Shown here one piece after another: positions 1 to 7,957 of a stretch of DNA of 25,451 nt. The translations under genes and the position numbers were made by a program. This DNA comes from a virus, in the IMG/VR virus record IMGVR_UViG_3300034104_001635, positions 1 to 25,451 of that record; one strand, given 5' to 3'. The notes beneath the pieces are model-generated. The model made no database searches. It was not told the origin of the DNA and worked only from the letters and a program-made list of their open reading frames with translations. The first letter of the stretch is position 1; each line of letters begins with the position of its first letter.

Positions 1-1
1 C

Positions 2-658
2 GACAACCTGTGGAGTCGTGATACTAAAGAGTACGCTACTGTGCGCGAAAACGCGATGGCTATGGCGATGGAAAAAGCTGGCCCGGGAGCCAACATGGTG
101 TTGTCTGTGGCGGAAGGGATTGAGGCGGCGATGCTTGGAGACTACTCCAAAGCCGCAAAAAAACTATCCCCGGCTGGTTTCCGCAACTTTATTAATTCGT
201 ATGAGCAATGGCAAGAGGGCTCAAAGGACAACAAAGGCACAAAGATTTTGTCTCGGGACGCGTTTACCACCGGCGAGTTGATCGGGCAAGCTGTCGGTTT
301 CCGTTCAGATTTACTGGCTAATACTCAGTACATTACATTTAAAGTGATTGGTATTGAGCAAAAAATCAACAACGAGCGTAACGAAATTTTAAACCAATTG
401 GACCGAGAGTATCGCAACAAGAACTTTTCTGCGTATGTTAAATACTTCCGCAAGATGGAAAAGTTTAACGCGGAGCATCCGTCTTACGCCATTACTGATG
501 AAACTTTCTTGCGCTCGATGGAATCTAAAGAGGAACGCCGTGCCGAGTCGTACCGTGGGGTGACGTTGACTGAGAAAAACATCGGCCTTGCTGCAGCGCT
601 AGTCCCGTCACGCAAAGCTGCTGCAGAGAAAGAACGCAAAGGGCGCGAAGAGAAATGA
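2..658 (+). CDS. C-terminal end of a large polyvalent virion protein (LPD38-like), 5' partial
   Basis: The frame is open from the first complete codon at base 2, so this is the tail of a gene that begins outside the window. The 218 visible residues are mostly helical and charged. The order is a glycine/alanine-rich stretch, a segment with P-A-G-x-R-N and a central G-E-L-I-G-Q-A-V-G-F, then a long basic helix, then a run with N-A-E-H-P-S-Y-A-I-T, ending in a Lys/Glu-rich tail. From memory this pattern matches the C-terminal LPD38-type domain at the end of very large phage polyvalent proteins that are packaged and may be ejected with the DNA. It is the last gene of a rightward block and faces the leftward replication block across a terminator. 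The family call rests on recalled motif order only. Confidence 0.7.
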   Translation, partial: DNLWSRDTKEYATVRENAMAMAMEKAGPGANMVLSVAEGIEAAMLGDYSKAAKKLSPAGFRNFINSYEQWQEGSKDNKGTKILSRDAFTTGELIGQAVGFRSDLLANTQYITFKVIGIEQKINNERNEILNQLDREYRNKNFSAYVKYFRKMEKFNAEHPSYAITDETFLRSMESKEERRAESYRGVTLTEKNIGLAAALVPSRKAAAEKERKGREEK

Positions 659-687
659 AAAAACCCCCGGGGCGTGAACCTCGGGGG
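658..687 (-). terminator. Rho-independent terminator ending the leftward block
   Basis: A 9-bp stem (664-672 paired with 679-687, with one G-U pair in RNA) and a 6-base loop is followed on the minus strand by six T residues (658-663). The polarity fits termination of the leftward transcript that carries the primase gene. On the plus strand no T-run follows the hairpin, so it would stop rightward transcription less well. Confidence 0.85.
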
Positions 688-739
688 CTAAAGGCATTGA
701 TGTCACATGCCAAGGAGATAGTAGCCTCTGCAGTGTAGG

Positions 740-934
740 CTACACGCGCCAGACCCGCAAGCCCTTTATACCGTCTTCGACCACCACTTTGGTGATAGTC
801 TTGATGCGGAGTCGGCGAGTGGTCTGGGCTAGAGAAGCCTTTGCTTCTTCTACATTTATGCAGGGTACAAAAAAACTGTACCCGGGCCGGAACTTTTGCC
901 AGTTAACCAAGTACGACGCTGTCTCGATTTTCAT
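740..934 (-). CDS. Small protein of unknown function, 64 aa
   Basis: This is the last gene of the leftward block. The ATG at 932-934 lies inside the 3' end of the primase-helicase gene, giving a 32-base overlap in another frame, so translation is probably coupled. The protein has an alternating hydrophobic/basic pattern (F-R-P-G-Y-S-F-F-V-P near residue 16, then I-K-T-I-T-K-V-V-V near 45) that suggests a small alpha/beta fold. No catalytic motif or membrane segment is seen. There is no strong Shine-Dalgarno sequence in front of it. An inverted repeat (721-726 with 738-743) overlaps its stop codon. Function unknown. Confidence 0.65.
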   Translation of the reverse strand: MKIETASYLVNWQKFRPGYSFFVPCINVEEAKASLAQTTRRLRIKTITKVVVEDGIKGLRVWRV

Positions 935-3752
935 CGCCAGTAGAAATAACAGCGTCCATCTGCAGGAACTCGGCGTTGGCCGCGTCAAACTTGAGAACCC
1001 GCACCGCCGGAGAGACTACTCGCATCCCCTTGGACATGCGTTTGTTCATGGCCTCAACAAAGATGCCTCCCTGCTCAAGCTCTTTTAACGCGGCCTTGTA
1101 GTTGATTTGCTGGCGTACGCAGAAGTCTTTAAACGCTTTCGCTGATACGTACAACTCCTTGGTGTCCGGCTCGTAGCGGATCATCAACTCCCCCCGAGGC
1201 TCGAGCAGCGGCATCGCTTGCATATTGGTGCGGGCATCGACTTCGCCGTTAACCACCAGCGCATTGGTGATGTGCGCGTTTATAAATTCCCCCAGTGCAG
1301 TCACTGCGGTGGCTTGCGGGGGTTTAACTTCGTGTCGCATTTCGCTCAGCATTCCTTTAAGCCAATCGTAAATAGCCTTCATATCGTACTCGTGCAGCCC
1401 GAGATTTTTAGCGATCAGGCCACCTGCAATATTGCAAGCAGCTACACCAGACCAAAAACGCTCTCGCTGCGTGAACTGAACTTCTTTGTCCAGTCGAGCT
1501 TGGACTTTGCGCAAAAGCTCAACAGCCTCCTCTTTGTTGTTGACTAGCCACTGGGCGTAGACCTCCATCGCATGACCGTAGTTCTCACGCAGTTGGTGGT
1601 CGAACATTTGCTTGCCCGTCTGCACATCAATCGCCTCGGTGGGTTCGATCTTGTACTCCAGCAACCGCATTGACTCGCCATCTGGACTGCTCTTGGTTAC
1701 GCCGAGCTTCTCGTAAAAGGACGCATTGGAAGAGCACACCGTGATGCCTTGCCACTTGGTGTTGTTGATGCGTAGCTCGTTGGTTGAGCCCTTCATCTTC
1801 TCTTTCCCCCTGCCCTGCGAGATGCTGTAAGCGAGGTCGGAGAACTCCAGTCCGCTCATGTTCGTGATCTCGTCAATCGTGTTGGCTAGGTTATTCATCA
1901 CGCCAAGTCGGTGGATTTTGGCGTTGAACGTGTCCTTAAACATGGAGGTCATCTCTTTGGGCTGACCTGAGACGCTGTTGCACATGAACAGAGCGGTGGA
2001 CTTGCCCGAGCCTGACTCCGGGTGGATGAGGTTGATGATTGCGCCCTCTAGCCCCGTAAACTTCAGCAGTGGAGAGCCAAACCCGGTCAATGCGGCAAAC
2101 GCTTGCGGCTCTAGTCCGGGCAGCGCATACATGTTGAACACTTCTTTCCACTTCTCCATCGTGCCTTTTGGGTGAAGCTTGTCGGCCACATCTTTGGTGG
2201 TGCTCGATGGGGGGCTATAGAACACTCCGTCCTTGGTAATCTCCCGGTCACCAAGAATGAACTTACTGTCATTGTCGGCCCAGCCAAACTGAGTTCTCAT
2301 TTGTTCTGCTTTCCTAACGTACTGCAAGTTTTTTACGAACGACACCACAAACTGCGACAGGGTTTCGTACTGTTTGGTGTGAGCGACCACTCCGTATTGA
2401 GCCAGCGTCTTGCGCAGTTCATCCTTGGCCGTTATGGCTGCGGTAGAAATGGTGAACTCAACTATGCCGTCGTGCGGTAGGTGCAGCCGGAACAACGCCG
2501 TCTCTCCAAGCTCTGGGTCACGCATGCGCTTGACCACATAAAAGTCATGCTCATACACAAGTGCTGGTTCTTCTTCATCCTCGACCGCGCGTTTGTAAAC
2601 ACCGCCCTTGGCACCACGAAAGAACGGATACGGATACTCGGGTATCGTCAAAGTAGTGACGGTGCCTTCTCCGTCGTCCACAATGAACTCGTTATCGTCG
2701 GCCTCTTCAATCTCCACACCAAGCATGATTGGCGACTTGATCTTGCCGTTGTGTGTACATCCAGCGCAGCCGCCGGGGTTTTGTTTTTCAAATGTAGCGC
2801 AATGGTGTGGGCCACCTCGCTCACGCAGATTCTTAACTTTGTCTTCAACTTGAACGGGGTCGTACTCAGGATGTTGGTCTGACATCTTGTGAACAGCCGA
2901 GTCGGCATCAACGCAAAACGCGGCGATAGAAAGCGCCGACCGCCACAGCGGCTCCTCAATGCTTGACTGGTTCTGGAAGCAATACAACAACTGAGCGCAG
3001 CCTTCACCCTGCGCCGACTTCATCATGATGGTCTTGAACCGCTTGACCTTGTTGCCCATGAGCGCTTCCATCATCGGACTCATGGAGCGCGGGATGAAAT
3101 CAGGGGCGTCGTCTTTTGGTTCGGGCGCGCCCAGCAGAGTTTTCACCTGCTCATACGTCAGGCGTGTGGTGTCTTCGTTCCACACCTCGACAGGTTTTGG
3201 ATTCTCTTTGTCTTTGAAATTGTATGTACCCGGTATGCGCAGGACACGAGATGCCTCAAAGACAGATGAGTCTACGATCAGCCCGTGCTCAACACACAGC
3301 TCCCGCAGTCGTTGCGATAGCGGCTCCCACTCTCGGCGAGAGAGTGTTTCTTCTAGCAGCCAGTACGCGTGAATCCCGTACCCAGAATTCACCAGAATAG
3401 GTTTTGGCAGTCCGACAGCAGCGCAGAACTTTTGAAATTCTTGTAGACCTATGGTTTGGTCAAGGTAGCCTTTGATCCGACCCTTTTCATCCGGTACCCC
3501 TTTAGCGGGGCCGCAGTCGATGTCCATCCACAAAGCGCGGAAGTGCAGGGCGTTCTCATGTGTTCGATTCGGTAACGGTCCAAACTTGGCGCAGCCAAAA
3601 TAGGCGTCGATCCCGTTCTTTACAAACTTCTCAGCTATCTCATCAACTTCTTCACGTGTGTCTACAAACCGCTGGTCTGGATACTTGCCATACCCGAACA
3701 CACAGTACCGCCCTTGCGTAGGCAGCACGGCGTCAAGCAAGTCAAACGACAT
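903..3752 (-). CDS. Primase-helicase fusion (AEP primase plus DUF927-type helicase), 949 aa
   Basis: Probable replicative primase-helicase that primes and unwinds phage DNA. The N-terminal third looks like an archaeo-eukaryotic (RepB-like) primase: the metal motif W-M-D-I-D at residues 75-79, S-G-Y-G-I-H at 123-128, and a later V-D-S-S-V-F-E-A-S-R-V-L-R-I-P-G segment near 160. A Cys/His cluster follows at about 316-334 (H-H-C ... C-A-G-C-x-H), probably a zinc knuckle linking the two halves. The C-terminal half resembles DUF927/superfamily 3-like helicases: Walker A H-P-E-S-G-S-G-K-S-T at 577-586 and Walker B T-I-D-E at 625-628. The start ATG follows the HTH gene by three bases and has only a weak Shine-Dalgarno, consistent with reinitiation. 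The 949-aa length fits a two-domain fusion. Confidence 0.9.
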   Translation of the reverse strand: MSFDLLDAVLPTQGRYCVFGYGKYPDQRFVDTREEVDEIAEKFVKNGIDAYFGCAKFGPLPNRTHENALHFRALWMDIDCGPAKGVPDEKGRIKGYLDQTIGLQEFQKFCAAVGLPKPILVNSGYGIHAYWLLEETLSRREWEPLSQRLRELCVEHGLIVDSSVFEASRVLRIPGTYNFKDKENPKPVEVWNEDTTRLTYEQVKTLLGAPEPKDDAPDFIPRSMSPMMEALMGNKVKRFKTIMMKSAQGEGCAQLLYCFQNQSSIEEPLWRSALSIAAFCVDADSAVHKMSDQHPEYDPVQVEDKVKNLRERGGPHHCATFEKQNPGGCAGCTHNGKIKSPIMLGVEIEEADDNEFIVDDGEGTVTTLTIPEYPYPFFRGAKGGVYKRAVEDEEEPALVYEHDFYVVKRMRDPELGETALFRLHLPHDGIVEFTISTAAITAKDELRKTLAQYGVVAHTKQYETLSQFVVSFVKNLQYVRKAEQMRTQFGWADNDSKFILGDREITKDGVFYSPPSSTTKDVADKLHPKGTMEKWKEVFNMYALPGLEPQAFAALTGFGSPLLKFTGLEGAIINLIHPESGSGKSTALFMCNSVSGQPKEMTSMFKDTFNAKIHRLGVMNNLANTIDEITNMSGLEFSDLAYSISQGRGKEKMKGSTNELRINNTKWQGITVCSSNASFYEKLGVTKSSPDGESMRLLEYKIEPTEAIDVQTGKQMFDHQLRENYGHAMEVYAQWLVNNKEEAVELLRKVQARLDKEVQFTQRERFWSGVAACNIAGGLIAKNLGLHEYDMKAIYDWLKGMLSEMRHEVKPPQATAVTALGEFINAHITNALVVNGEVDARTNMQAMPLLEPRGELMIRYEPDTKELYVSAKAFKDFCVRQQINYKAALKELEQGGIFVEAMNKRMSKGMRVVSPAVRVLKFDAANAEFLQMDAVISTGDENRDSVVLG

Positions 3753-3755
3753 GAG

Positions 3756-3989
3756 TTATTTCTTGTGGGTGTTAATGTAGCGTTGGACTTTGTCTGCAAT
3801 TGCGGGGTTGGGTTTGGAGTCCCCTTTGAACCAGTTGTACACCGTCATCCGGGACACCCCGAACACGGCAGCTATTGCTTGTACGCTGATACCCTGCTCG
3901 ATACAGATACGGCCCAAAGCTACACCCAGAGACTTGGCACTCACGCTTTTATTTGTTTGCGCCAAGCTCTGACTGTAGCCATAGCTCAT
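3756..3989 (-). CDS. Helix-turn-helix DNA-binding protein, 77 aa
   Basis: Small Cro/Xre-like regulator. The helix-turn-helix is clear at about residues 34-57 (G-I-S-V-Q-A-I-A-A-V-F-G-V-S-R-M-T-V-Y-N-W-F-K-G). The chosen ATG (3987-3989) has GGAG seven bases upstream, overlapping the stop codon of the preceding gene; a more upstream start in the same frame has no such signal. It sits between the zinc-binding protein and the primase-helicase in a replication operon. It is one of three small DNA-binding candidates in the window that could recognise the dispersed palindrome; that link is inference. It could instead act only on its own operon. Confidence 0.85.
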   Translation of the reverse strand: MSYGYSQSLAQTNKSVSAKSLGVALGRICIEQGISVQAIAAVFGVSRMTVYNWFKGDSKPNPAIADKVQRYINTHKK

Positions 3990-3991
3990 GT

Positions 3992-4888
3992 TTACTCTCC
4001 GCCCCAAGCCTTAACCACCGAGGCCAAGTCTTTCTTGGCGACAGGGGCTTCGGGCTTAGCTTTCCCTTCGCGTTTGACCGGCTCCTCGACCGCATCCTCC
4101 TCTGTCACGGGGGCGGGATTGATCTTGGGGGCAGGGGCGGGCAGCTTTGCCCGACCGGAAGCATCCGCTTGGTACGGGGTCATGACCACCAGCTTTTGGG
4201 TTTCTGGGGCTACCTTGCTGGTAACTGCGTACTCACCTTTGTTGATGAAGCGCACTGGTGTGAACAGCACCGACTGGTTGTCGTTCTCTTCGTTGAAACT
4301 TACCTGTGTCACCACGTAGTCCAGCGACTTGCCGTTGTTCGAGAGGTACTTGGTGTAGTTCTCAAACGTATGGGTGTTATCGCCAACGCTATCGCCAAAC
4401 AACGACTTCGATGCCAAGTTCATTTGGTAGACCTTGCCTTCAAGGGCGGAGCCAAAGTCTTCTTCAAGAACCATAGCCAGTCGGCGGGAATAGCGGCATG
4501 CCTTGGAGTTGCCTTGGCCCGAGCCCTTGATGTTCTTGTTACACGAATCACAACGGTCCGACTGCGGGTTCTCAGCCTTGGGGTCAGGGCTTACGCCATC
4601 GTTGGAAAAGCAGTCAGGAGCGGTCGGCTCAGAGTCGGGGGACCATTGCTTCGCGTAGAAGATACGGCCCACTTTGGGGGATGCGTTAACAATAACCACG
4701 TTAAGGTTGCCCTTAACTTTGCCCATCTCTTCGCCGCCAACGACCTTGCGGAAGATGCCGTTTTTGGGGACGATGCGCGGGACCCCACCGGCGGTACCGG
4801 CGAGTTGTTTGGTTAGCTCGCTAACACCTGCTTGCTGCAGAAAGTCGGGCAAGTTTTGATCAAGAGTCATGAGAGTACTCATTTTCAT
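3992..4888 (-). CDS. Zinc-binding replication-associated protein (possible ssDNA-binding protein), 298 aa
   Basis: The middle of the protein carries four cysteines spaced C93 ... C113-x2-C116 ... C131, with a conserved-looking N-P-Q-S-D between them and G-S-G-Q-G-N-S-K-A before the last, a probable structural zinc site. The last 50 residues are Pro/Lys/Glu-rich and look disordered. There are no nuclease or NTPase motifs. It lies directly upstream of the HTH and primase-helicase genes, under a promoter shared with the 143-aa gene, so a role at the replication fork such as ssDNA binding is plausible but unproven. Its ATG overlaps the preceding stop as ATGA, with AAGGA upstream; a second Met is at codon 3. 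Confidence 0.75.
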   Translation of the reverse strand: MKMSTLMTLDQNLPDFLQQAGVSELTKQLAGTAGGVPRIVPKNGIFRKVVGGEEMGKVKGNLNVVIVNASPKVGRIFYAKQWSPDSEPTAPDCFSNDGVSPDPKAENPQSDRCDSCNKNIKGSGQGNSKACRYSRRLAMVLEEDFGSALEGKVYQMNLASKSLFGDSVGDNTHTFENYTKYLSNNGKSLDYVVTQVSFNEENDNQSVLFTPVRFINKGEYAVTSKVAPETQKLVVMTPYQADASGRAKLPAPAPKINPAPVTEEDAVEEPVKREGKAKPEAPVAKKDLASVVKAWGGE

Positions 4889-5316
4889 TTTTCCTTAGAA
4901 CGTCTAACAACCACGGTGTACTGATTTTCAACATTTAGCCCTTGTGGGTAAAGGTCTGGATTCTCAGAGATGAACTCCTTCATGTTTGTTTGATGAAGTC
5001 GTTTCTCCAACAGGCCGAACGCACTCGTTTCTCGTATGAACGAATACATCGAATCCCAATCGTTCGTCCAGTACCGTGACTTGACTGAGCGAATGATCGT
5101 GCCGTGTGGGGTACGGATGCTGTCGGCACCCATAGTTTTGCAAGCGTCTAGCATCTGCTGCTCGATGACGCGCATCTGCTCTTCAATTTCTTTTTCTTTG
5201 GCCTCGGCTTCTCGGCGCACCACATCACGGGCATCGCGCATCTTGATGTAGATCGATGCCAACTGGTCAAGGTCCAACTTGTTGGGGGGTGCTTCGTCCT
5301 GAACGGTATCGTCCAT
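4885..5316 (-). CDS. Coiled-coil phage protein of unknown function, 143 aa (Gam/Gp157-like layout)
   Basis: First gene after the promoter at 5345-5373, with an AAGGAG site seven bases before ATG. Residues about 28-60 form a strongly charged heptad-like helix (R-R-E-A-E-A-K-E-K-E-I-E-E-Q), followed by a G-A-D-S-I-R-T-P-H-G-T-I turn and a beta-rich second half. A long N-terminal helix followed by a small beta domain is the layout of Gam-like and Gp157-like phage proteins that protect DNA ends or adjust host nucleases. Similarity is by architecture only, with no diagnostic motif. It is co-transcribed with the zinc-binding protein, HTH regulator and primase. Confidence 0.75.
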   Translation of the reverse strand: MDDTVQDEAPPNKLDLDQLASIYIKMRDARDVVRREAEAKEKEIEEQMRVIEQQMLDACKTMGADSIRTPHGTIIRSVKSRYWTNDWDSMYSFIRETSAFGLLEKRLHQTNMKEFISENPDLYPQGLNVENQYTVVVRRSKEK

Positions 5317-5344
5317 TGCTATCTCCTTGTTGTGTTATGGGGTT

Positions 5345-5373
5345 ACTCTACCACGCGCTTTTTACACTGTCAA
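5345..5373 (-). promoter_or_regulatory. Sigma70-type promoter for the primase operon
   Basis: On the minus strand TTGACA (5368-5373) is separated by 17 bases from TAGAGT (5345-5350), with TGTAAAAAG in the spacer as in the promoter at 10405-10432. The -35 box contains the TGA stop codon of the SNF2-type helicase gene. The leader to the ATG at 5316 is about 20 bases. The predicted operon is 5316 leftward to 740. Confidence 0.8.
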
Positions 5374-6758
5374 GCGTCTGAAGTAAAAATTTCTTCGCGG
5401 TAGAGGTCGATCACTTGTTGGTGATTGCTGATGTTGTTTCGCAGTAGTGAATACAACTTTGCTTCGACAGGACTTCCATGAATATGGATGACTGTCATCG
5501 GGTTCTTTTGCCCGGGGCGGTCGATACGAGCGTTGGCTTGCAGGTATGTCTCTACGCTAGTGCATGGAGCGTACCAGATGATCGTATCCGCAGCGGTAAG
5601 GGTCAACCCGTGGGATGCAGCTTGCGGTTGGATGATGAGAACCTTCGTGCTCGGCTGGTTTTGAAACCGAGTAACAATATCTGTGCGGCGGTTGACAGAC
5701 ACGTCTCCGTTTATAACTTCACACTCAATACCATTTTTTGTCAGGTATTCGTGCAAAAGTTTGATTGTGTGCGTAAACGGCACGAATATGAGCGCCTTGT
5801 TGCTGCACTCATCGACGATCTCTTGCACCACGCTAAGTCGGTTGGACACATCAAAGTCAATGATCTCTCCGGTGTCGGTGTACACGGAGCCGCAGGAAAT
5901 TTGTAGGAGCTTGTTGATCTTGGACGCAGCGTTCACTGCGGATATCTCTTCCCCACCCGCGCTGATCAGTAGCTCCTTCTTCAGGCGTTTGTAGAACGCG
6001 GTCTGTTGCGGAGTTAGCGGAGCCTCTCGGTCCATGTACGTCAGCGGTGGCAGATCAAGGCATTGTTTCTTCTCAAACCGAATGGCTGGCTGCAGGGCTT
6101 TGTGCACTACATGCTTCGCGGTCGGCTTAGGGGCGTACCGATACTGGCTGACCTTTGTCATTACCGAGTCGCGGAACTCTCCAAAGAATAGCGGCACGTT
6201 TTGCGGATTGAGCAGCTTAGCCAAGCCGTAGGCATCTGTCGGGGACTGCGCCGCCGGGGTGCCGGTGAGCATCCATAGGCCCTTGACCACACGCGTTAGC
6301 TCTCGCATGTCTTTCCATCGAGCGGTCCGCGCATTCTTGTACGCTGAGGCTTCATCGACGACGATCAAGTCAAACTTACCGTCCTTAATTTCTTCCTTGA
6401 CAATACCAACGCCATCAAAATTGATGATGACGTACTCGGCGTTACTGTTGATGATCTGCTGGCGTTTCTCGCGGGAGCCATGTGCCACGGCTACTGTACG
6501 GTGGAGCGCGAAGCGAAACAAATCTTGCTGCCACGCGGACTTCATGATCGACAGGGGGCAGATTACCAACACACGGCGCAGCATCCCGATTTTCATGAGG
6601 TAGTCGGTTGCCCAAATCACTGATGCTGTTTTCCCCGTGCCTTGCTCGTTGAAGCAAAAAGCTTTGGGGTAGCTAACCAAAAACTCGACTGTAGACTTCT
6701 GATGTTCAAATGGACTGAGGCCCAGCGGACCGGGCCAGTCATACTCTGATAGGTTCAC
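5370..6758 (-). CDS. SNF2/DEAD-like superfamily 2 helicase, 462 aa
   Basis: ATP-dependent DNA translocase or helicase. Motif I is N-E-Q-G-T-G-K-T (37-44), motif II V-V-D-E-A-S (133-138), motif III L-T-G-T-P-A (164-169), and motif VI Q-A-N-A-R-I-D-R-P-G-Q-K (407-418) with the two arginine-finger residues. The R-x-D-R-x-G-Q signature and the Q-rich front place it in the SNF2-like group common in phages next to family A polymerases. The start is GTG, overlapping the HNH gene stop as GTGA, preceded by a GGAAG sequence. Probably acts in phage DNA replication or recombination. It is the last gene of the operon that starts at 10383. Confidence 0.93.
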   Translation of the reverse strand: MNLSEYDWPGPLGLSPFEHQKSTVEFLVSYPKAFCFNEQGTGKTASVIWATDYLMKIGMLRRVLVICPLSIMKSAWQQDLFRFALHRTVAVAHGSREKRQQIINSNAEYVIINFDGVGIVKEEIKDGKFDLIVVDEASAYKNARTARWKDMRELTRVVKGLWMLTGTPAAQSPTDAYGLAKLLNPQNVPLFFGEFRDSVMTKVSQYRYAPKPTAKHVVHKALQPAIRFEKKQCLDLPPLTYMDREAPLTPQQTAFYKRLKKELLISAGGEEISAVNAASKINKLLQISCGSVYTDTGEIIDFDVSNRLSVVQEIVDECSNKALIFVPFTHTIKLLHEYLTKNGIECEVINGDVSVNRRTDIVTRFQNQPSTKVLIIQPQAASHGLTLTAADTIIWYAPCTSVETYLQANARIDRPGQKNPMTVIHIHGSPVEAKLYSLLRNNISNHQQVIDLYREEIFTSDA

Positions 6759-7069
6759 TTTTTCTTCCGTTCTTTGCTGCTCACTTCTGATACAAGCTGG
6801 TGGTTACTATTTCGCTTAAACGAACGATTCTTCGTTGCGGACTCAAGGCGGGTTCCGTTTTTGTTGGTTCCACCTTTAGACAAAGCTTTGACGTGTGCAA
6901 CATCTCTGCCTTCGCGCACGTCGGCTCGTCCGTTGTTATTGGCGTCGGAATTTTTTTTGTCAATTGCTTCACGGGCGCGTTGCCGTTCCATGCGGGCTGG
7001 CAGTTCGCCTCGGGCGACTTGCTGTTGGTATTCCTTCTTGTAAGGACGGGGTTTGTTTACGTAGGGCAT
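6755..7069 (-). CDS. HNH-type endonuclease-like protein, 104 aa
   Basis: The C-terminal half has the shape of a phage HNH motif: G-R-D-V-A-H-V-K-A-L-S-K-G-G-T-N, then N-G-T-R-L-E-S-A-T-K-N-R-S-F-K. The usual D-H pair before the first strand reads A-H here, so only one of the two residues is kept and activity is uncertain. The N-terminus is basic. The chosen ATG follows AGGAGCTGAT; an upstream in-frame GTG is less well placed because it lies in the preceding gene. The upstream stop and this start are separated by one base, and the downstream end overlaps the helicase start. It could be a nicking or processing enzyme in recombination. Confidence 0.78.
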   Translation of the reverse strand: MPYVNKPRPYKKEYQQQVARGELPARMERQRAREAIDKKNSDANNNGRADVREGRDVAHVKALSKGGTNKNGTRLESATKNRSFKRNSNHQLVSEVSSKERKKK

Positions 7070-7070
7070 A

Positions 7071-7733
7071 TCAGCTCCTGTTGTACTCACATTCTTTCAC
7101 TGCGCAGAACTTGCACAGCGGGCCTTGGACTGGGTTCCATACGCCGTTCTTCAGGGCCGCCTCAATGCGGGCCACATCTTGAGCGGGTTTCTCAATATAC
7201 GTGTTAGCCATTGCAGCGTGGTGCTCGGCGGCCACAAACTCTTTACTGACCACAAAGGCCAACGCGGACTTGACCCTAACTATGTTAGGGAACAAAGCAA
7301 AGATGCCCAACGCCACGAGGTCCAACTGCTTGGTATCCGCGTACCGGGCTGACTTGCTGGTCTTGTAATCCACAGAGTGGGCAAGTTTCTTCTCGTGGTT
7401 AATCACAACTAGGTCGGCGATGCCGTGCCACCAGACATCGGACGCATCAAAGTCGCAAGCCTTGAGGTCCTTGGTCAAACCAAGTTTGAGTTCGCAGTAC
7501 TTTTCGCCTTCGATGGCTTTCAGATGGTTCAACGTGTCGCGCAAGTACGCGAACTTCTCAGGTACCGGAACACCGTCGCGGATGTATTCCTCGGCAGCGG
7601 TATGCACCGACTTGCCGTACAGCGTAGCTACCGTGTCCGACTCCTTGATGTCCTTGGCTACCTTGACGTGGTAGTACTTCTTCGGACACTGCTGGAACGT
7701 CTTGAGGCTACTAAAAGACCAGACGATACTCAC
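7071..7733 (-). CDS. PD-(D/E)XK nuclease, Cas4/RecB-like with predicted iron-sulfur cluster, 220 aa
   Basis: Exonuclease of the Cas4/AddB-like family. The metal site is visible as H44 (G-K-S-V-H), D107 (G-I-A-D-L-V-V), D122 and K124 (V-D-Y-K-T-S) and Q136. Four cysteines at C16, C207, C210 and C215 match the [4Fe-4S] arrangement of this family, one at the N-terminus and three at the C-terminus. Cas4-like phage nucleases process double-stranded ends for recombination; there is no CRISPR array here, so a replication/recombination role is likely. The start is GTG in a GTGA overlap with the 75-aa gene. One copy of the 13-bp palindrome lies inside the gene at 7276-7288 and encodes N-I-V. Confidence 0.92.
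   Translation of the reverse strand: MSIVWSFSSLKTFQQCPKKYYHVKVAKDIKESDTVATLYGKSVHTAAEEYIRDGVPVPEKFAYLRDTLNHLKAIEGEKYCELKLGLTKDLKACDFDASDVWWHGIADLVVINHEKKLAHSVDYKTSKSARYADTKQLDLVALGIFALFPNIVRVKSALAFVVSKEFVAAEHHAAMANTYIEKPAQDVARIEAALKNGVWNPVQGPLCKFCAVKECEYNRS
7276..7288. repeat. 13-bp palindrome CTAAC-TAT-GTTAG (perfect), intragenic
   Basis: Lies inside the Cas4-like nuclease gene and is read there as N-I-V. It is the leftmost clear copy of the dispersed motif. Confidence 0.85.
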
Positions 7734-7957
7734 CGTTCACCCCGTTCCCGCGCGTCGCGGGCTTCACGCATTGCACGAACTGCGGTAAGCGTAAGCCTTG
7801 TTTCGGTAAGTGCAATGATCGCGGCATCGACGGCTTGGTCGTACTTGCCCTCCAGCATAAACTCATGCAGTTGTTTTAGCGCCCGCTCTGCCATCATGCA
7901 CGGGTACGCGTAGTCCACAACAGCTTCGCCTTCAACAATCGCCATAACTTTTCCCAT
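7730..7957 (-). CDS. Small helical protein of unknown function, 75 aa
   Basis: Sits between the DNA polymerase and the Cas4-like nuclease and overlaps both (26 bases with the polymerase end, GTGA with the nuclease start). A second possible ATG at 7943-7945 would give a protein four residues shorter; neither start has an ideal ribosome site. The body is one helical bundle-like run with A-E-R-A-L-K-Q-L-H-E-F-M-L-E-G-K-Y-D-Q-A and a very basic C-terminal end rich in Arg. Proteins of this type appear as uncharacterised genes in many phages. No function can be given. Confidence 0.72.
   Translation of the reverse strand: MGKVMAIVEGEAVVDYAYPCMMAERALKQLHEFMLEGKYDQAVDAAIIALTETRLTLTAVRAMREARDARERGER

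Noticed and set aside
4693-4703. TAAC-CAC-GTTA, the inner core of the palindrome, in the zinc-binding gene
   Set aside because: Both outer bases differ and the spacer is not A/T. One such core match is near the chance expectation.
3714-4816. Long open frames on the plus strand over the HTH and zinc-binding genes (about 200 and 287 codons)
   Set aside because: They are antisense to well-supported minus-strand genes with ribosome sites and recognisable motifs, and their products show no coherent family features.
4812-4825. GTTAG-CTCG-CTAAC, the palindrome arms in everted order
   Set aside because: The arms are reversed and the spacer is longer; it lies in coding sequence and occurs only once.
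7071-7733. Cas4-like nuclease as part of a CRISPR system
   Set aside because: No CRISPR array or other cas gene is in the window, and the gene lies in a replication operon; Cas4-like nucleases are common in phages.
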